Part shown: one piece after another, positions 48,287 to 56,862 of the stretch
Position numbering within the stretch: the stretch's first letter is position 1
How the letters are laid out: every line of letters begins with the position of its first letter
Assembly: GCA_964507445.1 (NCBI GenBank)
Contig: CAZDQF010000021.1
Coordinates: forward strand, 22,842 to 86,841
Direction: 5' to 3'
Length of the DNA: 64,000 nucleotides
From: GCA-2683135 sp964507445
GTDB taxonomy: Bacteria > Planctomycetota > GCA-002687715
Notes under the pieces: model-generated
What the model was told of the DNA's origin: nothing
What the model saw: only the letters and a program-made list of their open reading frames with translations
Databases searched by the model: none
Translations under genes and position numbers: made by a program

Positions 48287-50956
48287 TCAGGCGCCCGCGG
48301 CCGCTGTTCGGGCAGGCTCCTCGTCGTCCGATGCGGCGCCCGTGGTCTCGCCGTCCGCCACCGCCTGCTGCGCCGCTGCGAGGCGGGCGATGGGGATCCG
48401 GTAGGGGGAGCAGGACACGTAGTTCAGCCCGGTCTGGATGCAGAAGCGGACGGACGACGGTTCGCCGCCGTGTTCGCCGCAGATGCCGATCTTCAGCTCG
48501 GGGCGGGTGCCCCGGCCCAGGGACGTCCCCATCTGCACCAGCCGACCCACGCCCCGCTGATCCAGGGCCTGGAACGGGTCGGACTGGAACCAGCGGTTCT
48601 GCAGGTACTGGGGCAGGAACGTGCCGCTGTCGTCCCGGGAGAGCCCGTAGGTGGTCTGCGTCAGGTCGTTGGTGCCGAAGGAGAAGAACTCGGCCACCTC
48701 GGCGATCTCGTCCGCCAGCAGGGCTGCCCGAGGCAACTCGATCATGGTCCCCACCATGTACTCCACGGTGCCGCCCATCTGCGACATGACCGCGTCCGCG
48801 GCTTCGCGGACCACGCGGACCTGCTCTCGGAGTTCGGCTACGTCCGAGACCAGGGGGATCATGATCTCGGGGAGCACGGTCACGCCCTCTCCCTTGGCGG
48901 TGAGGGCTGCGCTGATGATGGCCCTGGACTGCATGGCCGTGATCTCGGGGTAGAGGAGCCCGAGCCGACAGCCGCGGAATCCGAGCATGGGGTTCGCCTC
49001 CCGCAGGCCGTTGATCCGGTTGCGGAGGGGCTGGGCGGCGACCCCGAGCTGTTCAGCCAGGGCGTCCACCTCGGAGTCCTCGTGGGGGAGGAACTCGTGC
49101 AGCGGCGGGTCCAGGGTGCGGATGGTCACCGGGTGCCCGTCCATGGCTCGGAAGATCCCGAGGAAATCGGATTGCTGCAAGGGCTCGAGCTTGGCGAGGG
49201 CCCGCTCCCGCTCGTCCAGGGTCTCCGCCACGATCATCTCGCGCATGGCCTGGATGCGGTCGCCCTCGAAGAACATGTGCTCCGTGCGGCAGAGCCCGAT
49301 GCCCTCGGCGCCGAACTTCAGCGCGATGGCGGCGCCGTCCGGGTCGTCGCAGTTGGCCCGCACCTTGGTGGTGCGCAGCTCGTCGGCCCATCCCATGAGG
49401 ACCTGGAACTCGTCCGCCAACTCCGGCTCGCGGGTGGGGAGCTTGCCCTCGTAGATGTCGCCGGACGAGCCGTCGATGGTCAGCCAGTCGCCCCGCTTGT
49501 AGGTCTTGCCGCTGATGGTGACGGTCTGGGCGTCGTAGTCCACTCGCACGTCGCCGGCGCCGCAGACGCAGGACTTGCCCATGCCGCGGGCCACCACGGC
49601 GGCGTGAGAGGTCATGCCGCCGCGTGAGGTGAGGATGCCGGAGGCCGCCACCATGCCGTGGAAGTCCTCGGGCGCCGTCTCCGTGCGCACCAGGAGGACG
49701 ACGTTCCCGGCGCGCACCGCCTCCTCGGCGTCGTCCGGGTCCAGGCAGACCTCTCCGCTCGCCGCTCCGGGGCTGGCGGGGAGGCCCCTGGCGATACGGT
49801 CGGGGCTTGCGGTGGCGTCGATGGTCGGATGGAGCAGCTGGTCGAGGCTCTCCGGGTCGACCCGTGTGACCGCCTCCTCCTTGGTGATCCGCCCCTCGTT
49901 CACCATCTCCACGGCGATCTTCACTGCTGCCGCGCCGGTACGCTTGCCCGCGCGGGTCTGGAGCATGTAGAGGGTGCCTCGCTCGATGGTGAACTCCATG
50001 TCCTGCATGTCGCAGAAGTGGGCCTCGAGCTTCGCTGCGATGCCGGTGAACTCATCGAACACCGTCGGCATGGACTCCTTCAGGGAGTCGATGGAGTTGG
50101 GAGTGCGGATGCCGGCGACCACGTCTTCTCCCTGGGCGTTCAGGAGATACTCGCCGAACAGGGCGGACTCGCCGGTGGCGGGGTTGCGGGTGAAGGCGAC
50201 GCCCGTGCCGCTGTCTTCGCCCATGTTGCCGAACACCATGACCTGCACGTTCACCGCGGTGCCGAGGTCGTCGGCGATCCCGTTGATGCGGCGGTAGTCG
50301 CGCGCCCGGCGTCCGTTCCAGCTGTTGAACACGGCGCTGATGGCCAGGCGCAGCTGCTCGTAGGGGTCCTCCGGGAAGTCGCGCCCGGTCTCTTCGCGGA
50401 TGATCTCACGGTAGCGGTCCGCCACGGCCTCGAGTTGCTCGCCGGTCAGGTCCGTCTCCTCGGCCACGTCGGCCTTGGAGCACGCCTCCATGAGGGCCTC
50501 CTCGAACAGGTCAGCGGAGACGTCCATCACGATCTTGGCGTAGAGCTGGATCAACCGCCGCAGGGAGTCCATGGCGAAGCGCGGGTTCCCGGTGAGCTCA
50601 CCGAGGGCCGTCGCGGTTTGCCGGTTCAGCCCCAGGTTGAGGACCGTGTCCATCATCCCGGGCATGGAGAACTTGGCGCCGGACCTCACGGAGACCAGCA
50701 GCGGGTTCTCGGTGCTGCCGAAGTGCTTCTCTCCCTCGAGCCCCTTCATGGCGGCCAGGACCTGATCCCAGAGCTGATCCGGGAAGGTGTTGTCGTTCCG
50801 CAGGTACTCGTTGCAGGCTTCCGTGGTGATGGTGAAACCGGGGGGGATAGGCAGCCCCAGGTTGGTCATCTCGGCGAGGTTGGCCCCCTTGCCTCCCAGG
50901 AGGTCTTTCTGCTCGGCCTTGCCCTCGTTGAACGCGTAAACCCACTTGCGACTCAT
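48287..50956 (-). CDS. ppdK: Pyruvate, phosphate dikinase
   Basis: Interconverts pyruvate + ATP + phosphate with phosphoenolpyruvate + AMP + pyrophosphate. 889 residues, usual length: ATP-grasp N-terminal domain starting FNEGKAEQKDLLGGKGANL, the phosphohistidine domain with His451 in GGMTSHAAVVARGMG, and the TIM-barrel C-terminal domain ending with the catalytic-cysteine region NYVSCSPYRIPIARLAAAQ. ATG 50956 has GGGAGAAG upstream; the open frame extends to 51031 without homology. The threonine in GGMTSH is the expected target of the regulator encoded next door. Confidence 0.97.
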   Translation of the reverse strand: MSRKWVYAFNEGKAEQKDLLGGKGANLAEMTNLGLPIPPGFTITTEACNEYLRNDNTFPDQLWDQVLAAMKGLEGEKHFGSTENPLLVSVRSGAKFSMPGMMDTVLNLGLNRQTATALGELTGNPRFAMDSLRRLIQLYAKIVMDVSADLFEEALMEACSKADVAEETDLTGEQLEAVADRYREIIREETGRDFPEDPYEQLRLAISAVFNSWNGRRARDYRRINGIADDLGTAVNVQVMVFGNMGEDSGTGVAFTRNPATGESALFGEYLLNAQGEDVVAGIRTPNSIDSLKESMPTVFDEFTGIAAKLEAHFCDMQDMEFTIERGTLYMLQTRAGKRTGAAAVKIAVEMVNEGRITKEEAVTRVDPESLDQLLHPTIDATASPDRIARGLPASPGAASGEVCLDPDDAEEAVRAGNVVLLVRTETAPEDFHGMVAASGILTSRGGMTSHAAVVARGMGKSCVCGAGDVRVDYDAQTVTISGKTYKRGDWLTIDGSSGDIYEGKLPTREPELADEFQVLMGWADELRTTKVRANCDDPDGAAIALKFGAEGIGLCRTEHMFFEGDRIQAMREMIVAETLDERERALAKLEPLQQSDFLGIFRAMDGHPVTIRTLDPPLHEFLPHEDSEVDALAEQLGVAAQPLRNRINGLREANPMLGFRGCRLGLLYPEITAMQSRAIISAALTAKGEGVTVLPEIMIPLVSDVAELREQVRVVREAADAVMSQMGGTVEYMVGTMIELPRAALLADEIAEVAEFFSFGTNDLTQTTYGLSRDDSGTFLPQYLQNRWFQSDPFQALDQRGVGRLVQMGTSLGRGTRPELKIGICGEHGGEPSSVRFCIQTGLNYVSCSPYRIPIARLAAAQQAVADGETTGAASDDEEPARTAAAGA

Positions 50957-51098
50957 CAGATCTTCTCCCGTTCGGGGCCTGGCGGAAACTGCCCGCCAGA
51001 CGGCCCGTCCTTCCCGGCCCCAGGATTCCATAGTTCAGGCCCGGAGCCAACTTCTGATAGTTGCTTAAACTCGGGGAATGGCGTGGCACCATGGTCCC

Positions 51099-51953
51099 AT
51101 GAGTCAAATCCTGCTTTGCGGGGCACGGGGGATGCTCGGGCGAAGGCTGCACGAGTCCCTGGGCCAGAATCACGACGTCGTCGCTGCCGAGTTGACGGAA
51201 TCCCCCGGTATCCGGGCCCTGGACATCTGCGACGAGGCGGCGGTGATGGCGGCGGTGGAGGCGCTGCGGCCGTCCTGGATCGTCAACGCCGCGGCCTACA
51301 CAGCGGTGGACGCGGCGGAGGCCCAGTCGGATGCGGCTTTTTCGGTCAACGCGGCCGGCCCCGCCAATCTGGCGAAGGCGGCGGCGGGTGTGGATGCGCG
51401 GCTGCTCCACGTCAGCACCGACTTCGTCTTCAGCGGCGAGAAGCCGGACCCCTACGTGGAGACTGACGAGACCGGAGCCCGGGGTGTCTACGCTCGCAGC
51501 AAGGAAGAAGGGGAGCGCCGGGTGCGGGAGTTCTTACCGGATTCTCATGCTATCGTCCGCATCGCCTGGCTGTTCGGCGAGGACGGGAACAACTTCGTCC
51601 GCACCATGCTGCGGTTGGCTGAGGAGCGGGACAGGCTGACGGTGGTGGACGACCAGACCGGTACGCCGACGTATACCCGAGACGCGGCCGCGGTCATGAC
51701 GAGGATCGTTGAGGAAGGGCTCTCCGGTACCATCCACGCGGCCAATCGGGGGGTCACCACCTGGTGCGGGCTGGCCAGGGAGGCCTTGAGGTTGGCAGGG
51801 GCAGGGACGACCGTGGGTGCCATCACGACCGATGAGTATCCGACCCCGGCGCCCCGTCCCAGGAACTCAGCCCTGCGAAACAAGCGACTTGAAGACACCA
51901 TGGGCGATCCCATGAGACCGTGGCAGGAGGCCCTGGCGGCTTACGTATCATGA
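51099..51953 (+). CDS. rmlD: dTDP-4-dehydrorhamnose reductase
   Basis: Last step of dTDP-L-rhamnose synthesis. 284-residue SDR protein: GARGMLGRRL at the NADPH site, NAAAYTAVDAAE, VSTDFVFSG, catalytic YARSKEEGE (Tyr131, Lys135) and WLFGEDGNNFV. ATG 51099 starts at the Rossmann strand; an in-frame ATG at 51078 would add seven residues. It is divergent from ppdK (142-bp gap without a convincing promoter) and coupled to rmlB by ATGA. No rmlC is present in the window. Confidence 0.94.
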   Translation: MSQILLCGARGMLGRRLHESLGQNHDVVAAELTESPGIRALDICDEAAVMAAVEALRPSWIVNAAAYTAVDAAEAQSDAAFSVNAAGPANLAKAAAGVDARLLHVSTDFVFSGEKPDPYVETDETGARGVYARSKEEGERRVREFLPDSHAIVRIAWLFGEDGNNFVRTMLRLAEERDRLTVVDDQTGTPTYTRDAAAVMTRIVEEGLSGTIHAANRGVTTWCGLAREALRLAGAGTTVGAITTDEYPTPAPRPRNSALRNKRLEDTMGDPMRPWQEALAAYVS

Positions 51954-52978
51954 AGACGATTCTGGTTACCGGCGGCGCCGGGTTCATCGGCAGCAACTAC
52001 GTACGTCATGTGTTGACCACCCATGACGATGTGTCGGTCATCAATCTCGACGTCCTCACCTACGCCGGGAACCTGGAGAACCTGACGGACATGGAGGCGG
52101 AGTCTCGCTACGGCTTCGTCCGCGCGGATGTCAGCGACCGGGCGGGGTTCGAGGCGGCCCTCGACGGCCAGTCTGTGGACGAGATCGTGCACTTCGCCGC
52201 AGAGTCCCACGTGGATCGTTCCATCGAGGATGCGTCGGCGTTCCTGAACACCAATGTGCTCGGGACCCAGAACCTCATCGACTTCGCCCGCGCGTCCGGC
52301 GTCAGCCGGTTCGTGCATGTCTCGACGGACGAGGTGTACGGCCAGCTGGGCCCGGATGACCCGGCGTTCAGCGAGTCCAACCCCATCGAGCCCAACAGCC
52401 CCTACTCCGCATCCAAGGCGGCGAGCGACCTCCTGGTCCGGGCGGCATGCCACACCCACGGTTTCCCGGCGGTCATCACCCGCTGCTCGAACAACTACGG
52501 GCCTTACCAGTTCCCCGAGAAGCTCATCCCTCTCATGATCTCCAACGCCATGGAGGACCGGCCTCTTCCCGTCTATGGGGACGGCCTCAACGTGAGGGAC
52601 TGGATCTGGGTCGAGGACCACTGTGCGGCCGTGGATCTGGTCCGCCGGGAAGGGGCTGACGGCGAGGTCTACAACATCGGCGGCCGGAGCGAGCGCTCCA
52701 ACATCGAGGTGGTGCGGACGATCCTGCGGGAGCTCGGCAAGCCGGAATCGCTGATCCAGTTCGTGACCGATCGTCCCGGGCACGATCTGCGCTACGCCAT
52801 CGACGACACCCGGATCTCGTCCGAGTTGGGTTTTGAGCCGCTGGTCGGGTTTGACGAGGGTATCCGCAGGACCGTGAGCTGGTACCGGGACAACGAGACC
52901 TGGTGGCGGCGGGTCAAGTCGGAGGCCTATCGGGGCTATTACGACCGCATGTACGGGGGCCGCCTCGGCACGACCTGA
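51950..52978 (+). CDS. rmlB: dTDP-glucose 4,6-dehydratase
   Basis: Converts dTDP-glucose to dTDP-4-keto-6-deoxyglucose. 342 residues with GGAGFIGSNYVRH, LDVLTYAGNLENL, HFAAESHVDRSI, the TDEVYG catalytic Asp-Glu pair, YSASKAASD (Tyr152, Lys156) and RCSNNYGPYQFPEKLIP, all classic RmlB. ATG lies within the rmlD stop. A hairpin with a T-run follows 44 bases downstream. Confidence 0.97.
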   Translation: MKTILVTGGAGFIGSNYVRHVLTTHDDVSVINLDVLTYAGNLENLTDMEAESRYGFVRADVSDRAGFEAALDGQSVDEIVHFAAESHVDRSIEDASAFLNTNVLGTQNLIDFARASGVSRFVHVSTDEVYGQLGPDDPAFSESNPIEPNSPYSASKAASDLLVRAACHTHGFPAVITRCSNNYGPYQFPEKLIPLMISNAMEDRPLPVYGDGLNVRDWIWVEDHCAAVDLVRREGADGEVYNIGGRSERSNIEVVRTILRELGKPESLIQFVTDRPGHDLRYAIDDTRISSELGFEPLVGFDEGIRRTVSWYRDNETWWRRVKSEAYRGYYDRMYGGRLGTT

Positions 52979-53021
52979 GGGAGAGGTGTCCGGCCGTTAA
53001 CCCCTGTCCGAAGCGGGTTTC

Positions 53022-53041
53022 CCTGTGTTTCCACAGGTTTT
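53022..53041 (+). terminator. Intrinsic terminator of rmlD-rmlB
   Basis: CCTGTG (53022-53027), loop TTTC, CACAGG (53032-53037), then TTTT (53038-53041): a 6-bp stem with a short T-run, 44 bases after rmlB. Confidence 0.55.
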
Positions 53042-53070
53042 CCGGTAGGATCCTACGCTCGCATTGGTGT

Positions 53071-53094
53071 TTCCAGTGCCAGGTAGCACTGGAA
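53071..53094. promoter_or_regulatory. 24-bp perfect dyad, candidate operator
   Basis: TTCCAGTGC (53071-53079) and GCACTGGAA (53086-53094) are perfectly inverted around CAGGTA. The 15-bp centre-to-arm geometry suits a dimeric helix-turn-helix protein. It lies about 340 bases before the export operon. Confidence 0.5.
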
Positions 53095-53379
53095 CTTACG
53101 GAGTCTCCCCACCGCGCCGAAGCCCAGTCATGGTTGGAGTTTCCAACACTTCTCTCTCTCATCTCGGAGGCCCTCGCAGCGGGCCTGCCCCTGCCGTAAG
53201 TGCTTGTCCTCGTCATGGTTCGAAAGATCGGCTCAATACCGGCGGGGGTGCGGGTCGAAGGAATCAGAGGTGGTCTCAAGGGGGGGGCCGCGGATTGGGA
53301 ATTCTTGCACGGCTTTGCGGCCGGGATCTCTATAGACCTAGTCAGGTTACTTTGTGCGGCCAAGTAGAATGCGGTCGCT

Positions 53380-53401
53380 CTCTCTCCAGACCCGGAGAGA
53401 G
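53380..53401 (+). other. Leader hairpin before the Wza-like gene
   Basis: CTCTCTCC-AGACCC-GGAGAGAG forms an 8-bp perfect stem that ends 22 bases before the GGAG Shine-Dalgarno site (53423-53426). It could modulate translation of the first export gene or be a protein-binding site. Confidence 0.4.
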
Positions 53402-53434
53402 GGGAGACGCGAGACGAAAAATGGAGCCACTGGC

Positions 53435-54274
53435 GTGATCATCAGACACATGACTCGCCGCGGGGGGTGGGCAGGACACGCTCTCCTCGCCGCAGTTCTG
53501 TTGGTGTGCACGGGTTGCAACATCAACGGGCCCCAGAGTACGGCCGCGGAGCTCGGGCAGGACCTGAACACCGACGGCTTCGGCCGCCGGTTCGCCTCCA
53601 CCTCCGAGAACGAGTTCACCTTCGGCCCGGGCGATTCCATGGTGATCAGCGTCGCTGACACGCCGGAGTTCTCCGGCGTCCACGTCATCCGCACGGATGG
53701 CCGCATCACCCTGCCTCTCTTCAACGACGTGGTGGCCGCAGGGCTCTCCACCAACCAGCTCTCCCAGAAGCTCACCACCCTGTTCGCGCTCTACGCCAAG
53801 GACCCCAAGGTGACGGTCTCGGTGCAGAGCGTGGTGAGCAAGAGCTTCTTCATCGCTGCTCGTGATCCCACCGGCGCCCTGATCCTGCGCAAGGTGCCTT
53901 ACGTCGGGGACGTGGTGTTGATCGACGTCATGGCGGGGATCCCGATCAGCGCCCTCGCGGACAGCACGGCGGTGAAGATCATCCGCGGCGACCCGCGGGA
54001 GCCGGTGGTGCACACGATCAACGTCAAGCGGATCATCATGCTCGGCGAGACCGGAGGAAACCTGCAGATCCGACCGGACGACATCATCATGATGCCGCCG
54101 ACGATCCTGGGCAAGTTGAACATCTGGCTGACCAGCATCACCTTGCCGTTCCAGGGGCTGTTCCGTGCCACGAGCACGGCGGTTCGACTCGATCAGCAGG
54201 TCCGCATCCTCAGCGGAGACCAGACGTTCAACCGGGGCAGTTACTACGGATATGGGGGCTACGGGGGCTACTAG
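53435..54274 (+). CDS. Polysaccharide export lipoprotein, Wza-like
   Basis: 279 residues. GTG 53435 has GGAG eight bases upstream (53423-53426); an ATG at 53450 also begins the signal but lacks a ribosome site. The signal ends with lipobox CTGC, so the mature protein is a lipoprotein. A Poly_export domain follows (FGPGDSMVISVADTPEFSG, then RTDGRITLPLFNDVVAAGLS), and SLBB-like strands lie at about 125-215. The C-terminus is an odd Tyr/Gly-rich tail (YYGYGGYGGY). Such proteins form the outer-membrane channel for exopolysaccharide. It opens the export operon. Confidence 0.88.
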   Translation: MIIRHMTRRGGWAGHALLAAVLLVCTGCNINGPQSTAAELGQDLNTDGFGRRFASTSENEFTFGPGDSMVISVADTPEFSGVHVIRTDGRITLPLFNDVVAAGLSTNQLSQKLTTLFALYAKDPKVTVSVQSVVSKSFFIAARDPTGALILRKVPYVGDVVLIDVMAGIPISALADSTAVKIIRGDPREPVVHTINVKRIIMLGETGGNLQIRPDDIIMMPPTILGKLNIWLTSITLPFQGLFRATSTAVRLDQQVRILSGDQTFNRGSYYGYGGYGGY

Positions 54275-54293
54275 CCTCCGGAGACGACGCGCG

Positions 54294-55940
54294 ATGGAAT
54301 CTGAATTCCAACAGCAACAAGGCCAGGGGATCGGCATCGGGGATTACCTCAGTGTCTTCTCCAGGCGTGCTTGGCTGATCGTGATCCCGTTCCTGGCGGT
54401 TCTGGGGATCGCGGCGGCGTTTGCGTTCCTCCTGCCGCCGCAGTTCGAAGCCACCACTGTGATGGTGGTGGAGGACACCTCAGCCGTGGACGCGGTCTAC
54501 TCCAACGTCGACATCGTGGACCCGGTCAAGCCGCTGCTCACGACCATCAAGCAGGTGGTGCTCCGCCGTGCGTTCCTCGAGGACCTGGTGGACCGCAACA
54601 ACATCCGGGAGGGTTACGACGTCAACAATGCGCGTGACAAGACGCGGTTGTTCAGCCAGTACATCCTCCAGCGGCTGAAGGTCCGGCTGGTGCAGCAGGA
54701 AGACGGGCTACCGGACATCATCGCCATCGAGTATCAGGGGCGAGACGGCAGCCGCGTGGCCAACTTCGTCAACGACGTGCGCCAGAAGTACGAGAAGTGG
54801 GTGCTCGATCGCAGGCGTCGGAGGGTGCGCAAGCGCCTGGATGACCTCGAGGCGCGCCTGAAGAAGCAGGAGCGGGTCGCCCAGGCGAAGGAAGCGGAGT
54901 ACGAGCGTTTTCAGCGTGAGACCGACTTCCAGCTCATCGGGGCCAAGACCTACGCGGACAAGCGGATCGCGCTCGCTACGAATCGTCAGGACCTGGCGAA
55001 CGAGGAGGTGCGTGAGGCGCAGCTGGTCCAGGAGCTCGACCAGGTGAGCGCAGAGCTCAACGCCGAGCCCAAGCTGGTGGAGAGCTCTCAGACCGTTCAG
55101 AAGAGCGTCGCGTGGGTGGACCAGTACGGCAAGGTGCGGGACCTGGAGGCCCAGCTGCGGACGTTGCGCGAGCGGTTCTACGAGAACTACCCGCCGGTCG
55201 TCGCGCTCAAGAAGATCGTGGACCTGGAGAAGGACAAGCTGGGCCAGATCCCCGAGTTTGATGCTTCCCAGCGGACCACGAACGTCAGCGTGGTCTGGCA
55301 GGGTCTCAGTCAGCAGGAGGACCTGCTGAAGGCGCAGTTGCGCGGCTCCAAGGCGAGGATCGTCGCCTTGCAGAGCGCGGGCGAGACCCTGGCGGGGCAG
55401 GTTGACATGATCCCGGCGTTGAACCGGCGGGCGGATGAGTTGGCCCGCAGCAGGGGCGTCGCCGTCGACCAGCTACAGGTGCTGTCGGCGCGCACCACGG
55501 CCCTCCGGAGCACCTGGAACAGGCTGAACTCGCCCGACGGGAACATCTTCCGCGTGCTCGAGGCGCCGCTGCCTGAGGAGGCCCAGACCTGGGACCCGGT
55601 GTTCCCGAGCGTCCCGCTGTTCGTCGGCATCGGCGCCTTCATCGGCTTGCTCATCGGCACCGGCGTGGCGTTCCTGGTGGAGTTCTCGAGCTCGTCGTTC
55701 GTCACCGTCAACCAACTGCGTAGGACGCTCCCGGTCGCGGTCATCGGCCAGATGGGGGTCCTGCGAACCAAGCAGGAGATCCGTGCGCGTCGTACGAAGC
55801 GCGTTTTCGTGGCGATGACGGCTCTGGCCATCGTGGCCGTGGTGGTCTACGGGCACGTCTGCTACTTCGACTCGGACTATCGAGCGAACCTGCCGACGTG
55901 GTTGTTCAAGGTCATGAAGGGCTTCTACGGGTCCCAGTAG
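54294..55940 (+). CDS. Wzz/GumC-like chain-length determinant protein
   Basis: 548 residues. Two membrane helices flank a large periplasmic region: about 27-49 (AWLIVIPFLAVLGIAAAFAF) and about 440-465 (SVPLFVGIGAFIGLLIGTGVAFL). A third hydrophobic stretch (about 505-523) lies near the C-terminus, which is unusual. The middle contains long coiled-coil heptads (about 170-330, RRVRKRLDDLEARLKKQ). No kinase domain is attached; the ATPase is the separate gene two positions downstream. Starts 19 bases after the Wza-like gene, with GGAG about ten bases before ATG 54294. Confidence 0.85.
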   Translation: MESEFQQQQGQGIGIGDYLSVFSRRAWLIVIPFLAVLGIAAAFAFLLPPQFEATTVMVVEDTSAVDAVYSNVDIVDPVKPLLTTIKQVVLRRAFLEDLVDRNNIREGYDVNNARDKTRLFSQYILQRLKVRLVQQEDGLPDIIAIEYQGRDGSRVANFVNDVRQKYEKWVLDRRRRRVRKRLDDLEARLKKQERVAQAKEAEYERFQRETDFQLIGAKTYADKRIALATNRQDLANEEVREAQLVQELDQVSAELNAEPKLVESSQTVQKSVAWVDQYGKVRDLEAQLRTLRERFYENYPPVVALKKIVDLEKDKLGQIPEFDASQRTTNVSVVWQGLSQQEDLLKAQLRGSKARIVALQSAGETLAGQVDMIPALNRRADELARSRGVAVDQLQVLSARTTALRSTWNRLNSPDGNIFRVLEAPLPEEAQTWDPVFPSVPLFVGIGAFIGLLIGTGVAFLVEFSSSSFVTVNQLRRTLPVAVIGQMGVLRTKQEIRARRTKRVFVAMTALAIVAVVVYGHVCYFDSDYRANLPTWLFKVMKGFYGSQ

Positions 55941-55941
55941 A

Positions 55942-56853
55942 ATGTACGAGAGCTACTTCGGATTCGAACGGCCGCCGTTCAACAACGTCCCGGACACGTC
56001 GTTCTTCTTCGGCTCCAACCGTCACAACGAGGCGCTGGCCCAGCTCCTCTATACGGTTCAGAGTCGGAAGGGGTTCGCCGTGCTGACGGGGGAGATCGGC
56101 GCGGGGAAGACGACCCTGACGCGCGCCCTCCTGCGGCGACTCGACCCCGAAGACACGACCACCGCGGTGATCACCAACAGTCGGCTCACCGGCGTTCAGT
56201 TGCTCTACACGGTGGCGCGGGAGTTCGGGATCGAAGACCCCACGCCCAGCCGACCGAGGTTGCTGGAGGCCATCAACGAGTTCCTGGTGGCCGAGCTCGC
56301 CGCGGATCGCAACGTGGTATTGCTGATCGATGAGGCCCAGGACCTGCCGCTCACCACCCTCGAGGAGGTGCGGTTGATCTCCAACCTCGAGACAGAGCGA
56401 GACAAGCTCATCCAGATCATCATGGTCGGACAGCCGGAGCTGCGGCGCAGCATCGATCACCCCGAGCTCCGGCAGCTGAGGCAGCGGATAGCCATGCGGT
56501 ATCACCTGCAGCCTCTGGATCGGAATGAGACGGCGGAGTACATCTCCCATCGGTTGAGGGTCGCCGGTCCGACCACCAACGCGCGCTTCACGGATCGCGC
56601 CATCAACACCGTCTATCGCTACTCCGGTGGCGTGCCGCGAATCATCAACCTCTGCTGTGACAAGGCCCTCCTGGTGGCTTACACAGACGATCGAAACAAG
56701 ATTGACCAGCGCGTCGTCATGGAGGGTATCCGTGAGATCGAAGGATCGGACTTCACCTTCAAGGCGCGCGAGAACAGAAACGCGAACGGAGACGGGGGGG
56801 CCGTGAAGAGGCCCTTCATCCGTTTGCCGTTCCTGGGCGGGAAGTACAGGTAG
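55942..56853 (+). CDS. ExeA-like AAA+ ATPase of the polysaccharide locus
   Basis: 303 residues: N-terminal MYESYFGFERPPFNNVPD, the usual start of ExeA/GspA-type and exosortase-associated ATPases, Walker A GEIGAGKTT (about 50-58), Walker B VVLLIDEAQDL (about 129-139), sensor region IIMVGQPELR and the arginine finger area RQRIAMRYHL. The C-terminus is basic. One base separates it from the Wzz-like gene. In exosortase-A loci this ATPase is found beside the same set of export genes. Confidence 0.88.
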   Translation: MYESYFGFERPPFNNVPDTSFFFGSNRHNEALAQLLYTVQSRKGFAVLTGEIGAGKTTLTRALLRRLDPEDTTTAVITNSRLTGVQLLYTVAREFGIEDPTPSRPRLLEAINEFLVAELAADRNVVLLIDEAQDLPLTTLEEVRLISNLETERDKLIQIIMVGQPELRRSIDHPELRQLRQRIAMRYHLQPLDRNETAEYISHRLRVAGPTTNARFTDRAINTVYRYSGGVPRIINLCCDKALLVAYTDDRNKIDQRVVMEGIREIEGSDFTFKARENRNANGDGGAVKRPFIRLPFLGGKYR

Positions 56854-56862
56854 GGCAGTCGT

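Larger units (their letters stand above)
52979..53434 (+). other. 456-bp control region before the polysaccharide export operon
   Basis: No gene is supported. It contains the rmlB terminator and several perfect inverted repeats: GTAGGATCCTAC (53045-53056), TTCCAGTGC-N6-GCACTGGAA (53071-53094), GTTGGA-N3-TCCAAC (53133-53147) and CTCTCTCC-N6-GGAGAGAG (53380-53401). GTTTCCA occurs three times (53027, 53069, 53139). TAGAAT at 53365-53370 is a good -10 but lacks a -35. Confidence 0.6.

Noticed and set aside
53305..53318. Sigma54-like TTGCACG-GCT-TTGC before the export operon
   Set aside because: The invariant GG is TG and the spacing is one base short.
52903..53438. Two short plus-strand open frames in the leader of the export operon
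   Set aside because: One overlaps rmlB, both cross the terminator and palindromes, and neither has a ribosome site or recognisable sequence.
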